Shown piece by piece: positions 1 through 13,100 of a DNA stretch of 64,000 nt. A model generated the notes under the pieces. The model made no database searches. It was given only the letters and a program-made list of their open reading frames with translations, and was not told the origin of the DNA. The stretch spans positions 6,415,701 to 6,479,700 of the forward strand of contig OW028586.1 of assembly GCA_932294295.1 (NCBI GenBank), read 5' to 3'. Source of the DNA: Alitta virens. Its lineage: Eukaryota; Annelida; Polychaeta; Phyllodocida; Nereididae. The number at the start of each line of letters is the position of its first letter. Position 1 is the stretch's first letter. Both the position numbers and the translations under genes were made by a program.

Positions 1-1227
1 TTAAGATAACCCCAAAAGGTTTCCATGACAGTGTCACAAAAGTACATGCATTTTTGTCTTCAATTATTATATCTTAGAAAATCATTAGTTTTATGCCATG
101 CATATTGACCTATAGTTAACCATAATATACATTTATTTGAACATGTATGAACATCGTGTTTATACAAATGTAAAATAAGTTGAACATTGCCATCTTTGTT
201 GTAACTTGAGTTAGAAATTCAAATGTTTGAAACATTCCAGAAAATATCCTTCCATATCATTACAACACTATTTTCTTGAGATTCATGTATGTATTATAAT
301 AATGGTGCAAACACCACGATATGTCAATCTATTTGTGTCTATTTGTCATCAAATTTCATATTATGTATTTACGTTGAAATGTCACAGACAAATAAGCATG
401 ATTTCTCTTGCATATCTAAACTCTTTAAGTAGAAGTAATTGGTTGTATTCTGATATGATTGTCTGTGGCTCAAAATAAAGCTTATTGTCTGCTAAAAGGG
501 AACACCGAAAGAACAGCAGATCGGTTATGATACAGTCGCGTCCAAAATGTTTTGGCCACTTTATCATAGGATTCCTATTCGAACCACACCCTAATGCATT
601 ATTATTTTGAGACACTTTGTTTTCTAGAAAAGTCCATGTATCTATCTCATTCGAGTGTCTGTCAATGCCCTAGCATATTAGTGGTTACACAGTGAGTTGG
701 GCAAGCCCTGAAAATAACTGCCAAAGTCCCTATGTGACGTAGATCATGGCTTTGTTTTGTTTAACAGTGTCTAAAAGCTATTGAATATGGTCAACCAGCA
801 ATGAATTTTGACCAACAGGTAGATTATTCTAAAATTTTAATTACTGTGCTTTATTAACATTACATGTTGCGCGGAGGTATTCAATGGAGTTTGACAGCTT
901 AAATCTACAAATAATAACAATCAATGTGACGTAGCAGAAGCACTTTGAAAGACAGAAAATGTTTGCATTGTTTGCCAGTGTAACCACTTATCTGCTAGGC
1001 ACTTTAATACTTCCAACTTTGAAACTTATGTCATTAGTTGCCTCATATGTCATTCACTATAATACATACATTGAACGCAAGCTTGTTAATTTACAAAATT
1101 TGACTTAACAGACACCACTTAATACATACATTAAAAGCTAAATAATTACATACATTTCAAGCAAGATACTGCATCACCATGGCTTATGCCTGCATGACAT
1201 GTAAGTTTGTTAGTAAAAACCTCTCAC
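1..1227 (-). other. Intron sequence before the missing kinase exons
   Basis: AT-rich DNA in which neither strand shows a kinase motif (glycine-rich loop, HRDLAARN, DFG). The splice donor at 1227 opens an intron that runs off the window. Confidence 0.7.
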
Positions 1228-1398
1228 CTTGTCTAAGTGAATTATACCCCGTAGGGGCGACAGAATATTTGGCTTGTCCAGTGTTATAAACAGAAGGCAC
1301 AGGAGCTGTGTAGGGGGGTGGGGGTGAATTACCCTCGGACAGAAGCACAGACGTTGTGACATCGGGGATAGCGTAGTCACGAGACAGTGATGTTGTTT
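1228..1398 (-). CDS. Ddr: DDR exon: cytosolic juxtamembrane part 2
   Basis: The 171-bp exon runs from TTTCAG to donor GTGAGA and ends in phase 1. It encodes ETTSLSRDYAIPDV, then SPPPPYTAPVPSVYNTG, AKYSVAP and TGYNSLRQ. D-Y-A-I-P resembles the conserved Y-A-V-P site of vertebrate DDRs, and P-P-P-P-Y contains a WW-domain-binding P-P-x-Y motif also present in human DDR1. Five tyrosines in 57 residues suit a phosphorylation hub. The following kinase exons are not in the window. Confidence 0.9.
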
Positions 1399-4300
1399 CT
1401 GAAATCACCACAAGGAGGCGACTCAGGTGCTGTTAATTAGTTTGAATGGTCAAAGCGGGAAATTTAAACATGCAGTTTTAGTGGATCCTACTAATTATTA
1501 ATATCTCCCAATTTTCTTATACAATGTATATTATATACCAGTTATCTAATGGGTGAATATGATTAGTTTCACAAGCATCTTTAAAGCACATTCCACATGA
1601 ATAAATTAATAGTTTATCCAATTTAGGGCATACGCATAATGCTTACCGACACCATTAGCAACAAAAGGGCACAGTGGAATAAAAGTATTAGGGTTTTTCT
1701 AAAACATGTTTCAAAAAAAAAAGTATTCAAAATAAGGTGAGGTCTTTTTGTGGGTTGAAGTGATGTTGAGGGTTCAGCTAGGGGCAAAATGTGCTGCATA
1801 TTATCAAGTGATAACAAGGCGCGATTGCAATGCACATCAACACTGATAACATCCACCATTACGAGTTTTACATTTTTCTCTTTCAAGACACTACAGCTCA
1901 CTAGAAAAACTACTATAAATCTACAAGTAACTAAGAAGAAATGAAGTACTACAGAGCAAACAAAAAGATAGTTAGAAGAAAGTTTCATAACCAATACCTG
2001 ATGACTCGGACATTTTCGGCACATCAGGAAGCCGTCTTCGCTGGATGGCATCAAAAGGTGATCCATACGGCACATCAAAATTTTTGCTTTTGAGTAACTC
2101 TCGATCGCTGTCACCATCAGATGTACTGAATTGGTTGTAGTTGGCACTTCCGTTGAGCAACTTCCTGTTGTACGTATTCTGAAGGTCGTTGAGGTCAAGG
2201 GTGACATTCCGGGGAGGTGCGTCAATGACCTGCTGGAAAATTTTTATTTTGACTTATCGAAAAGAAATTACCGTACATTAAACAATCAACAACACACAGT
2301 AGATAAATAAGCCAAAAATGTATAGTTTGATAATGCTGGAATCCACATTACAAAGTCAATAACAATGGAAAGAACAGCACAAATGCCAATGTTTCGTCTT
2401 TTTAATATATAACAGTGAGGTTGTCTCCTTAATCAGTTGGTTGTGTTTTTTTTTTATCACTGTCATTCTCTCTATTAAATATCATCTCATCATTGTATTG
2501 TATATTCATTGCAATTGGTAACTCAGGAGATTGCAGCCAATACTTTTGATAGTGGCAACTTGCCTTAGTGGGGTCTCTCTACAATAGACAGACAGTCTAT
2601 TTTGAATACATTTTATTTCTTGTTTACTTATGTATCTCTACTGTAATAGATAAACTGAGTGGGTCTGTGAGTCTGTTTCTTGTGTCTGATGGTTATTTCA
2701 ATACATAAATCATTCTTTGGAATCAGAGGAAAGACACATATTTTGTACTACATGGCCAATTGTGCCACGTGCATTTTCCATGCATTTATCTAAACGCATG
2801 GAAAATGCATGGTTTTTGCGTCATTATAATTAGCTAAAAACCATGCGTTTTCCATGCGTTTATCCTTCTTATGGAAAAGGCATGTGGCACATTTGGCCAA
2901 GTAGAATGAGTTCAAGATCTAACATATACATATATAAAAAGGTTATGAATACCACTTTGAAATGGCAGTTGAGAAATTTAAATCAATGGTGTCTGTTCGA
3001 TCATCAGCGCAAAGAGTTGAAATTCAGAAAATTACTTAGTGGTGATACCAATGATATCCATGAATTTCTAAGGGCAAGAACTGAGTTGAAACATTTCTAT
3101 TTCTATAAACTTTGTTGTGCGCTGATGCATCTTGGTCTAGCACCGCGCTTTGATGAAAATGTAGTCTTCCAGTGGATGATGCCTCCAATGTAACATCCAG
3201 TCATAAATTACCAAGCTAAAGCCAATGAAAAAATTATGTTTCGTTAATGCGAATTTGGTGGTGGATCGTACCTTCATCGGGCGGTGACTGTTGTATTTGT
3301 TTCTTCGATGTCGCATGATGATGATGAGAATTATAACAAATAAAAGTAATATAACAGCAGCGAGGGCTCCAATTATCATCCCGAGATATTCCGGTTCCGT
3401 CTCTTTCTTCTCTTTGGAAGAATCGAGTGCACCAGCTGTTGTCGACGAGTCATCTGAATATTTAAAACTCTCACTATAATATCGTTCTAAAATTGCAAAA
3501 GCTGCGCGTATAAACTTGAAACGTAAGAAATATAATTGACAACATTGAAGAGAAACCATGCAATACCTTATAACTTACAAAATAGATAAAAATTTCTTAC
3601 AAAATAATCTTACAATATATTCCTTAGTGTATAACCAATATTACATGCTTCATGCTTTATACTCAATTAAATAATGCTATACTTTTGGCCCGCTATCAGA
3701 TATCTTAACAGTTAATTGTAAAATTACTTAATTGCATGAAACCATTAAATAACTCAAAGACCAACAAACGTAACCCCAGATGACATCATATGAATCCAGG
3801 ACTCCCATTGGTTAACGGTAGTCACTCAGCCAATGGGAGTCCCGAGATTCGCATGACGTTCTCTGGAATAACTCTTTTAAGTCTATAAAATCCACTGTAT
3901 AAGATTATCAAAATTTGTGTTAATTGGATATAAAGTGCTGCTCAAAGTCAGAAAAATTTTCTGGAACCATGCAGAGAACAACAACAGGCAAAAAGTGGAA
4001 ATACAAGCCAAAAACAGAAATGAAAATGATGTACACAATACAAATGATAGCAGTGACGCCATACCTCTAGTAAAATTGAGAGTTCCATGTTTTTGACCAC
4101 TTGATTTGTAATTAGGTCGATAAGTCACATGACCATTTGACCTTTGTGAAGGGTCAAGGTCAAGGTGAACTGAATCTTCTGGATAGGCATCTAGATTGAG
4201 TGATTGGAAAATGACTTATGTTGAATAAATCTTGGAAATTACAGGATTCTTATCTTATTGTAGAGAGAAATACTTATAAATTGAATCTTAAAATGACTTA

Positions 4301-7124
4301 ATTCTTTTAAGGTAACTTAATTTTCTTAATGATAACCATTGTAAAAAGTATGTGCAATGCTTAAAGGCATGCTAAATTGGTAGTTGATGCACTGAAAATC
4401 TTTGCTGAGACAATTAACACGATAATTGTAGCTTTTTGGCAAATTATACAAAGAAATTGGTAATTAAAGAACATTAGAACTAGTTCCTGTCTAGAGGCAT
4501 GGAAAATGCCCCACCCATGAGATAACTTCATTCATGATAGTGGTAAATCCATGTCATACAGGGCTGCATCTACTGCATGGGTTTTGTACATGTGGAGAAT
4601 TTCAAAAATATGACCAATTGGAAGAAAATTTACTGGTCTTAATGTTGGAATAAATTCAATACATTTGAAATGTAATGGTCTTAATAATGAGGTTGTTCTA
4701 ACAGAGAGGGAGTCTTAAGTGGGCTTTCACTGTATGTAATCAGATTTTCAGTGCATCGTGACAAAGCTTAATTACTTAGCAGGAACAAATTATAACAAAT
4801 AAGCTTAACAATCAAACAGTGTGCATTGAAATCTCTTATTAGTAAAAACACACTCTGAAACAGCATAAGCTGGTGACTCGGCCATAACCATGGTGTGTGT
4901 GCAGAATAAAGAAAATGTCTCTTAACATACCATAAGAAAACTGGCCGGAAGATTTGTTCTTGGAGATTAGGTCGACTTGCAAGATGTTGGGGTTGTTGGT
5001 AGGTTGTTGAATTGCTGTTGCTGTTGTTGGTGGCAATGTTGTTGTTAGGACTTCGACTGAATGGTTACCTTTTGCAATTTCTGGAATGAAGAAAAAGAAA
5101 AACTGCATCAATTGCACTCACAGTTTTATGTGACTGGACAGGGACTGAGATGTGGCTCATAAATAGTGCAGGGTGTGAGCTTTGAACCCATGGACCCACA
5201 GTCACTACCATGGATGAGATGATGATGAGTACATTCCATGTGATGGGACAGGGACTGAGATGTGGCTCATAAACAGTGCAGGGAGTAGGCTTTGAACCCA
5301 TGCACCCACAGTCACTACCATGGATGAGATGATGATGAGTACATCCCATGTGATTGGACAGGGACTGAGATGTGGCTCATAAACAGTGCAGGGAGTGGGA
5401 TTTGAACCCATGAACCAGCAAACACTATTTTAGAAGCCATGGTAACCACTCGGCCACCCAACGCCTTCTATTCAGACATTTATCTTTGCCTGTATAGTAT
5501 ACTGTTTGAGTTCTAACCAGTCTCAATTAAAAACAGTCTTTGCTCTAAGGTCCAAATACTTCAAGCTTTAATGTCATTGGCTTTGTCAGGCTACTGGGGA
5601 ACATACTAGAGTCCTATTTATCATCATTAGGTAGATTGTCTCAAGTTGTAGGCTAAAAGTTGCACAAAAAAAGGGATAGAATAAGAAAAAGAAAAAAAGA
5701 AAAAGAAAAATATGGGTTACATCTGGAAACCACCAGGGGTCAGGTTTGAAAGAACTTGTCGCTGAAGGGCGCCACTTGTGAGTTAAAAAACAAAAAATCA
5801 TGGCGGTCATGATGGGGTTGTTTATTTCTGTCTGCTACTGCTCAAAGAAGCAAGTATGAAGCATGAAAGTGGAAAAACTGTCGAAAATGCTACTTAAAAA
5901 GTGAGCAGAATTCATCCAGCATGATATCTGGCAGATAGATCTGATGGATTCGGCCACTACTTCTGACATGATTGAAAAGTTCTCAAGACACCCCTTGATC
6001 AAAAACACGTGCGAGGGGATTGTGAACCCCACATGAGGTAGCAGGTTTGTCCCATCCCACCAGTTGGACCTTTACCAAACCCCATGTGTTGTCGTTTACT
6101 ACATGTATCTAAAAATATTACTTGATATTTCTCCATATTTCCTTTGGATAAATATCTGGTTTATCCGAGGTATTTCTGAGGTGAATATATAAAATTGTTC
6201 TACTCCTTTATATGTAGTGATTGTCCTCTTGGTATAAAATTTCTGTACAAAGTTTAATGAAAGTATTTATGCTAATATCTTATTCTATTAATTAAGACTT
6301 AATCGGAATTTATGGCCGTCTTGCGTTTCGACTGACTGACTGACTGACTGGCGTGCTGACTGACTGACTGACTGACTGGCGTGCTGACTGACTGGCTGAC
6401 TGACTGATTAACTGACTGACCGACTGAGTGGTCCTGTGGCAAATACCTTGACCAGTTCATTTGAAGGTCCATGGTTCAATACCAAGACGAAGTCTTTCAA
6501 TGGAATCACCTATGCTGGGACAACTAAAATACCCCACCCATGTGTAAGATTCTGTGGACCCCAAACCATATCATCCCATCATTACATCTGTTCCTGGCTG
6601 GTTGCATTGGAGCAAAATACAGATAAAATCCAAGTAACGAGGTTTTTATTTCTCTATTTTAGACCCTTGCGTTACTCCGTACATTCGAATCAGACTCCAG
6701 GCTAAATGTGTCATCAATAATTGTAAGTTCCTCCTCATTAAGGACTCTTAAATTAAGAGATTTGACCTTACTGCTATTTAGTTTTTAAATGCAGCCTAAA
6801 TCCCCCACTTTCCTGATAATTTTCCTGGAATTTGCGAGGAATTTAGGATGCATATTTCAAGCTTAGCTGCTGCGAGACTATATTTCAATGCAAAAATAAG
6901 AAAACAATCCAAAAAGAGGAAAAAAGCAAGGGTGCACCGATTCCTGAGACACATTCATCTCAATCACGTGATGTCAAAATGGCGGCTGTGCATCTGCTGG
7001 GCAGAAATTTGACTCATTAATTTCTGGTGGGGGAGGAAGTTTTCAGGGATTGCGAATTTGAACAGCGGCTCACGAGATACGATAGATCATGGGGGAGGCT
7101 TTAATGATTCTACAGATGACATCG

Positions 7125-7172
<48 letters not shown>

Positions 7173-10100
7173 CTGCTGCTGTCTGCTGCTGTCTGCTGCT
7201 GTCTGCTGCTGTCTGCTGCTGCTACAGTTAGGAAATTTGAAGGGAGGAGAATTTTGCAAAAATCAAATCGAACCTCAAAAAGTCTCGAAATCAAGGTTCA
7301 TTTGAAATTGCATTGCTACTAACCAAATTAATTATAGTCAGTTTGACTGAAGTTGCTGTAATATATTCAATATTATTCGTTGATTACTGGGTTTAAAATC
7401 AAGTGTTGATACACATTGAATGAGTCTTACTGGAGTCGTAATTATTCTTCATTTGAATGAGTCTGTACTGTCTTCAGTGATGATTCTGTTAATTTAAATA
7501 TCACATTATGTTTAGATTCCTCTTTGGGATGCTTTGGGGTCTACTTGAAAAGGGACATGGTCTTATGGCTGAAGCATTTGCCACTTAACTGAGTGGTAGC
7601 AGGTTCGAACCCTCACTACAGCATGGTGGAGTTGGGCAGATTCTCCTGCAATTAACCACTGCCTCAACTACAGTAATGGCACTGGTGTGAGCTCTTCAGC
7701 CCCTTTGGTTAACCCCGAGTGATGACTCCCCGGGGAGTTGAGAAAGGCTCTGGATTGGCCAGCCAAGGGCACTGTGACAACTAGCAATAAACCTTTCTTT
7801 ATTTCTTTCTTTCTTTCTTTCAACAATTTAATGTACTTCTCTTGTTTAGCCTATATTACCAGCACCCAAAACAAATGTAATCAGCTGAGGTCTATCTAAA
7901 TGCTTTGAGACAAAACAAATAGAGCATGTGTACACAAAAAAAGTTTCAACCCACAATGCTGTAGAATGATGGGATGCAGCTTGACATCTTTCAACCGAAC
8001 GCGTCTGCAGATGTGCCTGCCATGACATTTTGGCGGCAAAAAAAAAAAGGACAGGGGAAAATGCGAAATTTCAACAGGAACGGACCAACACAAAGCAGAG
8101 ATCGTGAAAGAATTTAAATTCCGATGAAACTTTTCTTGTTTTGTGGGAGTGGATTTCATTCGACAACAATGCTGAAGAGGGCCACGGACTGTGACTCACT
8201 TATTGTGAAGATGGTAGCTATATATATAAGAACCAGATTTCTACCTCACTACAGTGAAGCTCCACAATTGTAACAATATTTAAAACCATATTGCTGAGTT
8301 CCAAAAGTTTATTTACAAAAAAAAAACTAAAAACATACCACTCAGTTAGCCCCTAAGCTGTTGATCAAGTGAAATTTATCACAAAATATAATGTGATTAT
8401 ATGTATACATACACTGAATAAATTATATAAACCTATTTGACATTTAGCAGTACACTGTATTTACATGTTCTAATTGCTTGGATATGCTTAAGCATTCATT
8501 GGCCACAGACTTGATATATCATGATTCGTGTTGATGCCAAAAGCCACAAAAACCACAAACATGAAACCTTAGAAATACTCAGGGCAAGAATTTATTACTC
8601 ATGGATAGGTTTATTAATGCATGCATAGAAAATAATGGAGAATCTGTGAAATGCATTCTAGGTGAAATGTAGAAGGGTAAAAAGTGTTTGCATGGGATAT
8701 TTCACCCCTCCATGGGGTACTACACTGCAGGGATCCGGAGTACATGATCTGTGGATCTCCTTACCCCTTACCCCCTAGTAGGGTAGTAGAATGGGTAGTA
8801 AGGCTGTAGGGGTAGTAAAATTCTACCCTGAGTGTACAGCAAGTCCATGATTTTACCGATGTGTCTTACTGGGATTTGACATTTGTGCTCAACTAGGCAT
8901 GCTACCTCTATTTGGGGGATTCCCCTTGATCACATGACCCGCACGTGCCAAATGACCTCCACTATGAACTTTGACCTCGAGATCAAACACGTGACATTGC
9001 CAGGAAACCTCAGTGCAACTGCTATGACAGTGTGGTATAAATTATCATACATACACGGAGATTCATACATATCTGAATGTATATGACCCATTAACATTGA
9101 CTGGAGGTATGCAAGCATAAACTAAAGGTCACATTCATATCTGACCTTGAACTTGACCTCGGATCATGTATTTGACCTTTCAATTACCCTTGAATAACAT
9201 CAAAGGACACTAGATACCATTTGATGTATGATTGACCTTTATCTGTTAAATATCAAAACAACATGCAGCTTTCACTACAGATTTCACGAAAATGATAACA
9301 TTAAGTGACCTTGACCTTAAAATGATTGACCTCTTATGACCTCTTGTGACCCAGAAAAGACAGAAATGGTGATGATAACTTCGATCTTAATGAATGTTGG
9401 CAGGCCTGATATTTAGGAAGAGAGATATACAGAGATATACAGTGATAAACTTCTAAACAAACAGAAAAATAGTCTGGATTCTGTTGTATTCAACTTCGGT
9501 AACTGTATGTACCACAAGAAACCATTATATTAGGTTTCTTAATTTGTGAAACAAAGTAAAAAATATCATTGGCAAGATAGGCAAGATGTTTTTTTCATCA
9601 GTTAGAAAGTTGGGGTCCGAGATATTGCTGATATTTCTATCACTGCAAAATTATGAAAATTTTGATTCTAATCCAACAGTGAAATTATAAATAAATTACT
9701 GGATGTTTTTAAACTTACAACAACTTTGCATCCATAACCTACGGACTTCAGTTAAATGGCGGCATTCAATAACCATCAAGATAAACTGAGAAATTGCTTT
9801 TATTGTGTGGTACTCCAGACAATGATTTAACTAATACCAATTTACATTCATGAGACTACCATAGAAGACAGCCAGTGTTTTCATGGAAGGTTCTCTGTAT
9901 TTCCACCAGGTTGCTACTTCAGAAAACTGCAATTCTATTGGCTGAACAAGTTCCCGCCCTTGACTCTGATTGGCTGAAGCACACTGCATCCTAGCAGCAG
10001 TATTTTTAGTGCATTTTAATGTATATTCGACATCTTATCATTCAATTGATTTCTGTTATTTTCCAAGAAAATTGTATTTATGTCTGAAAAGACTTATGTC

Positions 10101-13100
10101 TTGCTGAATTCAGAGCCGCTCAACGAAAGACTCTATACAGTAATAGAAGGTAAGACAGAGAGAAAACAGACAGCAATTAGACAATAGACACAGATGCCAG
10201 AAAGGTATACATTGTATATGAGAAAGACAAAAATATTAGCCAGAAAAAAAAGTAAGAAAGAAAGGAAACACAGCCCCCGAAAGATGCGACAGAAAGGTGA
10301 GGAGAGAAATACTAGACCAAAAGGTGAAAGAAAGATCGCAGCCCATTCTCAATTCCCATACAAGTGAGTAATGATTATGCCATGCTTTTCAGATGGCAAA
10401 AAAATGTTGGATGATAAAAAAAGAGTTAACAAAAAAACAAAGCAGATAAAAGGTGAGAAAAAAATCTTTAGAAAAAGTGAAGGAAATGATGCACATGGCA
10501 TAATGTCATACCACAAGAATTTCTTGGCATGTGAATATGTGCATCTTCATAAGAAAGGCATTTTCCTGTGAAAAACGATGTTTTGGGACATTTATTATTC
10601 TTGTTTAGGTTAATTGACCGCGGCCTACCACAGACAAAGGAAGTATCCCAAAGATTTTTTCCCCCTCTTTTTTTTTCTTCTTTCCCCTTGGGGGGGGAGG
10701 AGGGGGAGGGGTAGGTTTTAAGAGGGTTGAATCATGGGTGTATTATACATCCATGGTTGAATGCAACGGTTGGTGTGTTAGGGATGAAAACTGTCGAAGT
10801 TCTGAGTTAGAATTTTGCATTGCACATTAGTGATGTGAAGTGCACAACCTCGTCAGTAGACCACCTCACTGACAAGGTCACCTCTTAATTTAGGTCAGAA
10901 ATTTTGGATAATTTTAGAGGTAGTAGAGGCAGAGGAATCCCACTATAAAAACCATTGTTGTTACCCAACAAGTTTTTTTTATAATTTTTATTAAAACCAT
11001 CTTACCATTAACACATTTTCCCTCCAAATTTTAGCCTTATGTTACCATCTTTTTAACCTCTCTATTAAGACCACCTCGCCATTAAGCCCAGTAAAACTTG
11101 CAACAGGTTGGTCTTTAATCTACTGTATTGGGTGGCCTTGATTATGTTGAGGAAACAGCCTTTCAGCAGACAATAATTTGCTTTCATTATTCCTCACCTC
11201 TGGAATAGATTACCTGAAGATACCAAACGAATTTCCACCAATGATGGCTTTGAGAGGAAATTAAATAGTCATCTATGCAAAACTGCCCATGAAAAATAGG
11301 CTACATCTTTTCTGAAACAGGCGCTATACAAATCTATTCATTCATATTTATTATAGAATTCCATATTCATCAATATCTGGGCCTATTTATTTCTAACAAC
11401 TGCTCTCTAGAAAATGTAAACGGTAAACACCAGCCTAGAGGTAACATCGTTTAAACCCATTTTCCACACGCATGCGCACAGGCCCTTCTGAGTGACACTA
11501 ATGCATAAGAGGGGAACCTAGGTGTCACGTGACGACGTCATGCAAATGGTCAAGGTCACAGAGGTCACCAAATGCTTCCGGCAAGGTCAGACACATTGCT
11601 TACATAGGAAACTTCAAATGTCCTTTAAGGAAATGTTATATATTGTGTTTCCTGTTTCCTGGGTTAACGTTTTCTCATAGAGATTAGATTTTGTTAGTGT
11701 AGTCAGTGCAGTAAGCTTGAAATTTTCCAGCCAGAGAGTCAGTCAGTTGGCCAGTCAGTCAGTTTGTAAATTTTTAGAAATGCTAACCTTTGCAGTCCCC
11801 TAATTTCATAATATAGTCATTTACAAAATATTAAAGTTTGTAACATTATGTATTCTGATAGTATCGATCAAACTGATATCATATTCTGAAAAGTATTACA
11901 GAAAACCTAAAAATTCATCATAGTTACTTCCATAACAATCTTCCGTAACGATCTTCTGAAAGCTAGAAAAGTATGGAATATATTGTAACATAAAGCCTAC
12001 AATATTATTCTTTTCAAAAATAAGATTTACTTACCAGAAGTAAAGGAGACTTCACTGATGAGCATCCATTTTGAATCGAAGTACAACTCGACTTTTACGA
12101 ACTTCCCGATTCCATTCTCTAATGGAATTTTCACATCTCGCGCGTATCTTATTAAGGAGTCTCTAAGGTAATTGAACACCACAGGTTCCTTGAGAAACAA
12201 CTTTCCTCCGATGCTGAAGTAGACTTTCACCATTCGGAAGACTTGTACATCCTTATTGATAAAGTTATTGGCGTGTATCGTCAAGTCGGTAAAGTTTCGA
12301 ACTGCATCGAACTTGCAGTTTAGGACGACAGGACCGGCTTGGGCCTCTTCCTTCCAGCCGACCCAGTCGTAACCTTTCACTCGGTAGCTTTCCAACCGGA
12401 AGTTGGAGTCGCCCAAATTTCCATCAGTCAGTTGACCAAGACCTCCTGCTAGCTGGACGCCAGTGACGTCACCATCATAAGTGAGGTCATAAAGGTCAAG
12501 GTCATTGCCTCTTTGTTGACCTTGGGGCATGGAATAAGACACTAGGCCATCTGTAATGAATAACCAAAATGAAGAATAAAATTTTTGAACATGCTGAGGC
12601 AAGTGAAAGACCTTATTCATGAGGTAAATATAAGCAGATTCCAACCTTATCATCTCATCATTTCATATGCCTCTGATAGCTGGTCATATAATTATGCAAA
12701 GGAAGTTTTCGACTAGTCTATACACAACACAGCACAATAAATTACACCACAATACGATTTAACTGATTCTGTTTGAAATTCTGGACATCTTCCTTTCACA
12801 ATTTAATTTAAATTTATATATTCAATTTACAATATTATCTTATTCTCACCTTCCCAAGTGCAGCCATACAGTTCCACCCTGAGACAGACCGTTCGCTGGC
12901 GACTGGCGTATGGCACAAATCGGACTTTTTTGGCGATGATCGGGGGATCGATCATCCGCAGTTCTGATATGTAAGTGTTGCTGTTCCCTTGAAAGAGCTG
13001 AAGTTTAAATCCATCAAAACAATAGTTTTAAAATATTGAACGATTTAAAAAAAATTAAGTTAAATGTTCCTCAAATTCATTTATTTCCTTATAGTTACAC

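Larger units (their letters stand above)
5081..12034 (-). other. DDR intron, about 7 kb
   Basis: No coding exon is visible. It holds a tandemly amplified tRNA-SINE (5116-5466), an ACTG-repeat block (6330-6430), a CTG array (7127-7224), a tRNA-SINE with CTTT tail (7561-7820), a cluster of TGACCT half-sites (8925-9350), one copy of a 170-bp dispersed repeat (9898-10068), AAGACCACC-family DNA (10848-11110) and a LINE 3' end (11183-11299). Confidence 0.8.

Noticed and set aside
1623..2225. 200-codon minus-strand open frame
   Set aside because: It overlaps the true 1998-2232 exon in the wrong frame and runs through the splice donor into the intron; the exon's correct frame joins its neighbours in phase.
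12551..12653. Upstream in-frame extension with an ATG ahead of the 516-bp exon
   Set aside because: It is intron and SINE sequence beyond a consensus CAG acceptor; DDR homology starts exactly at the acceptor.
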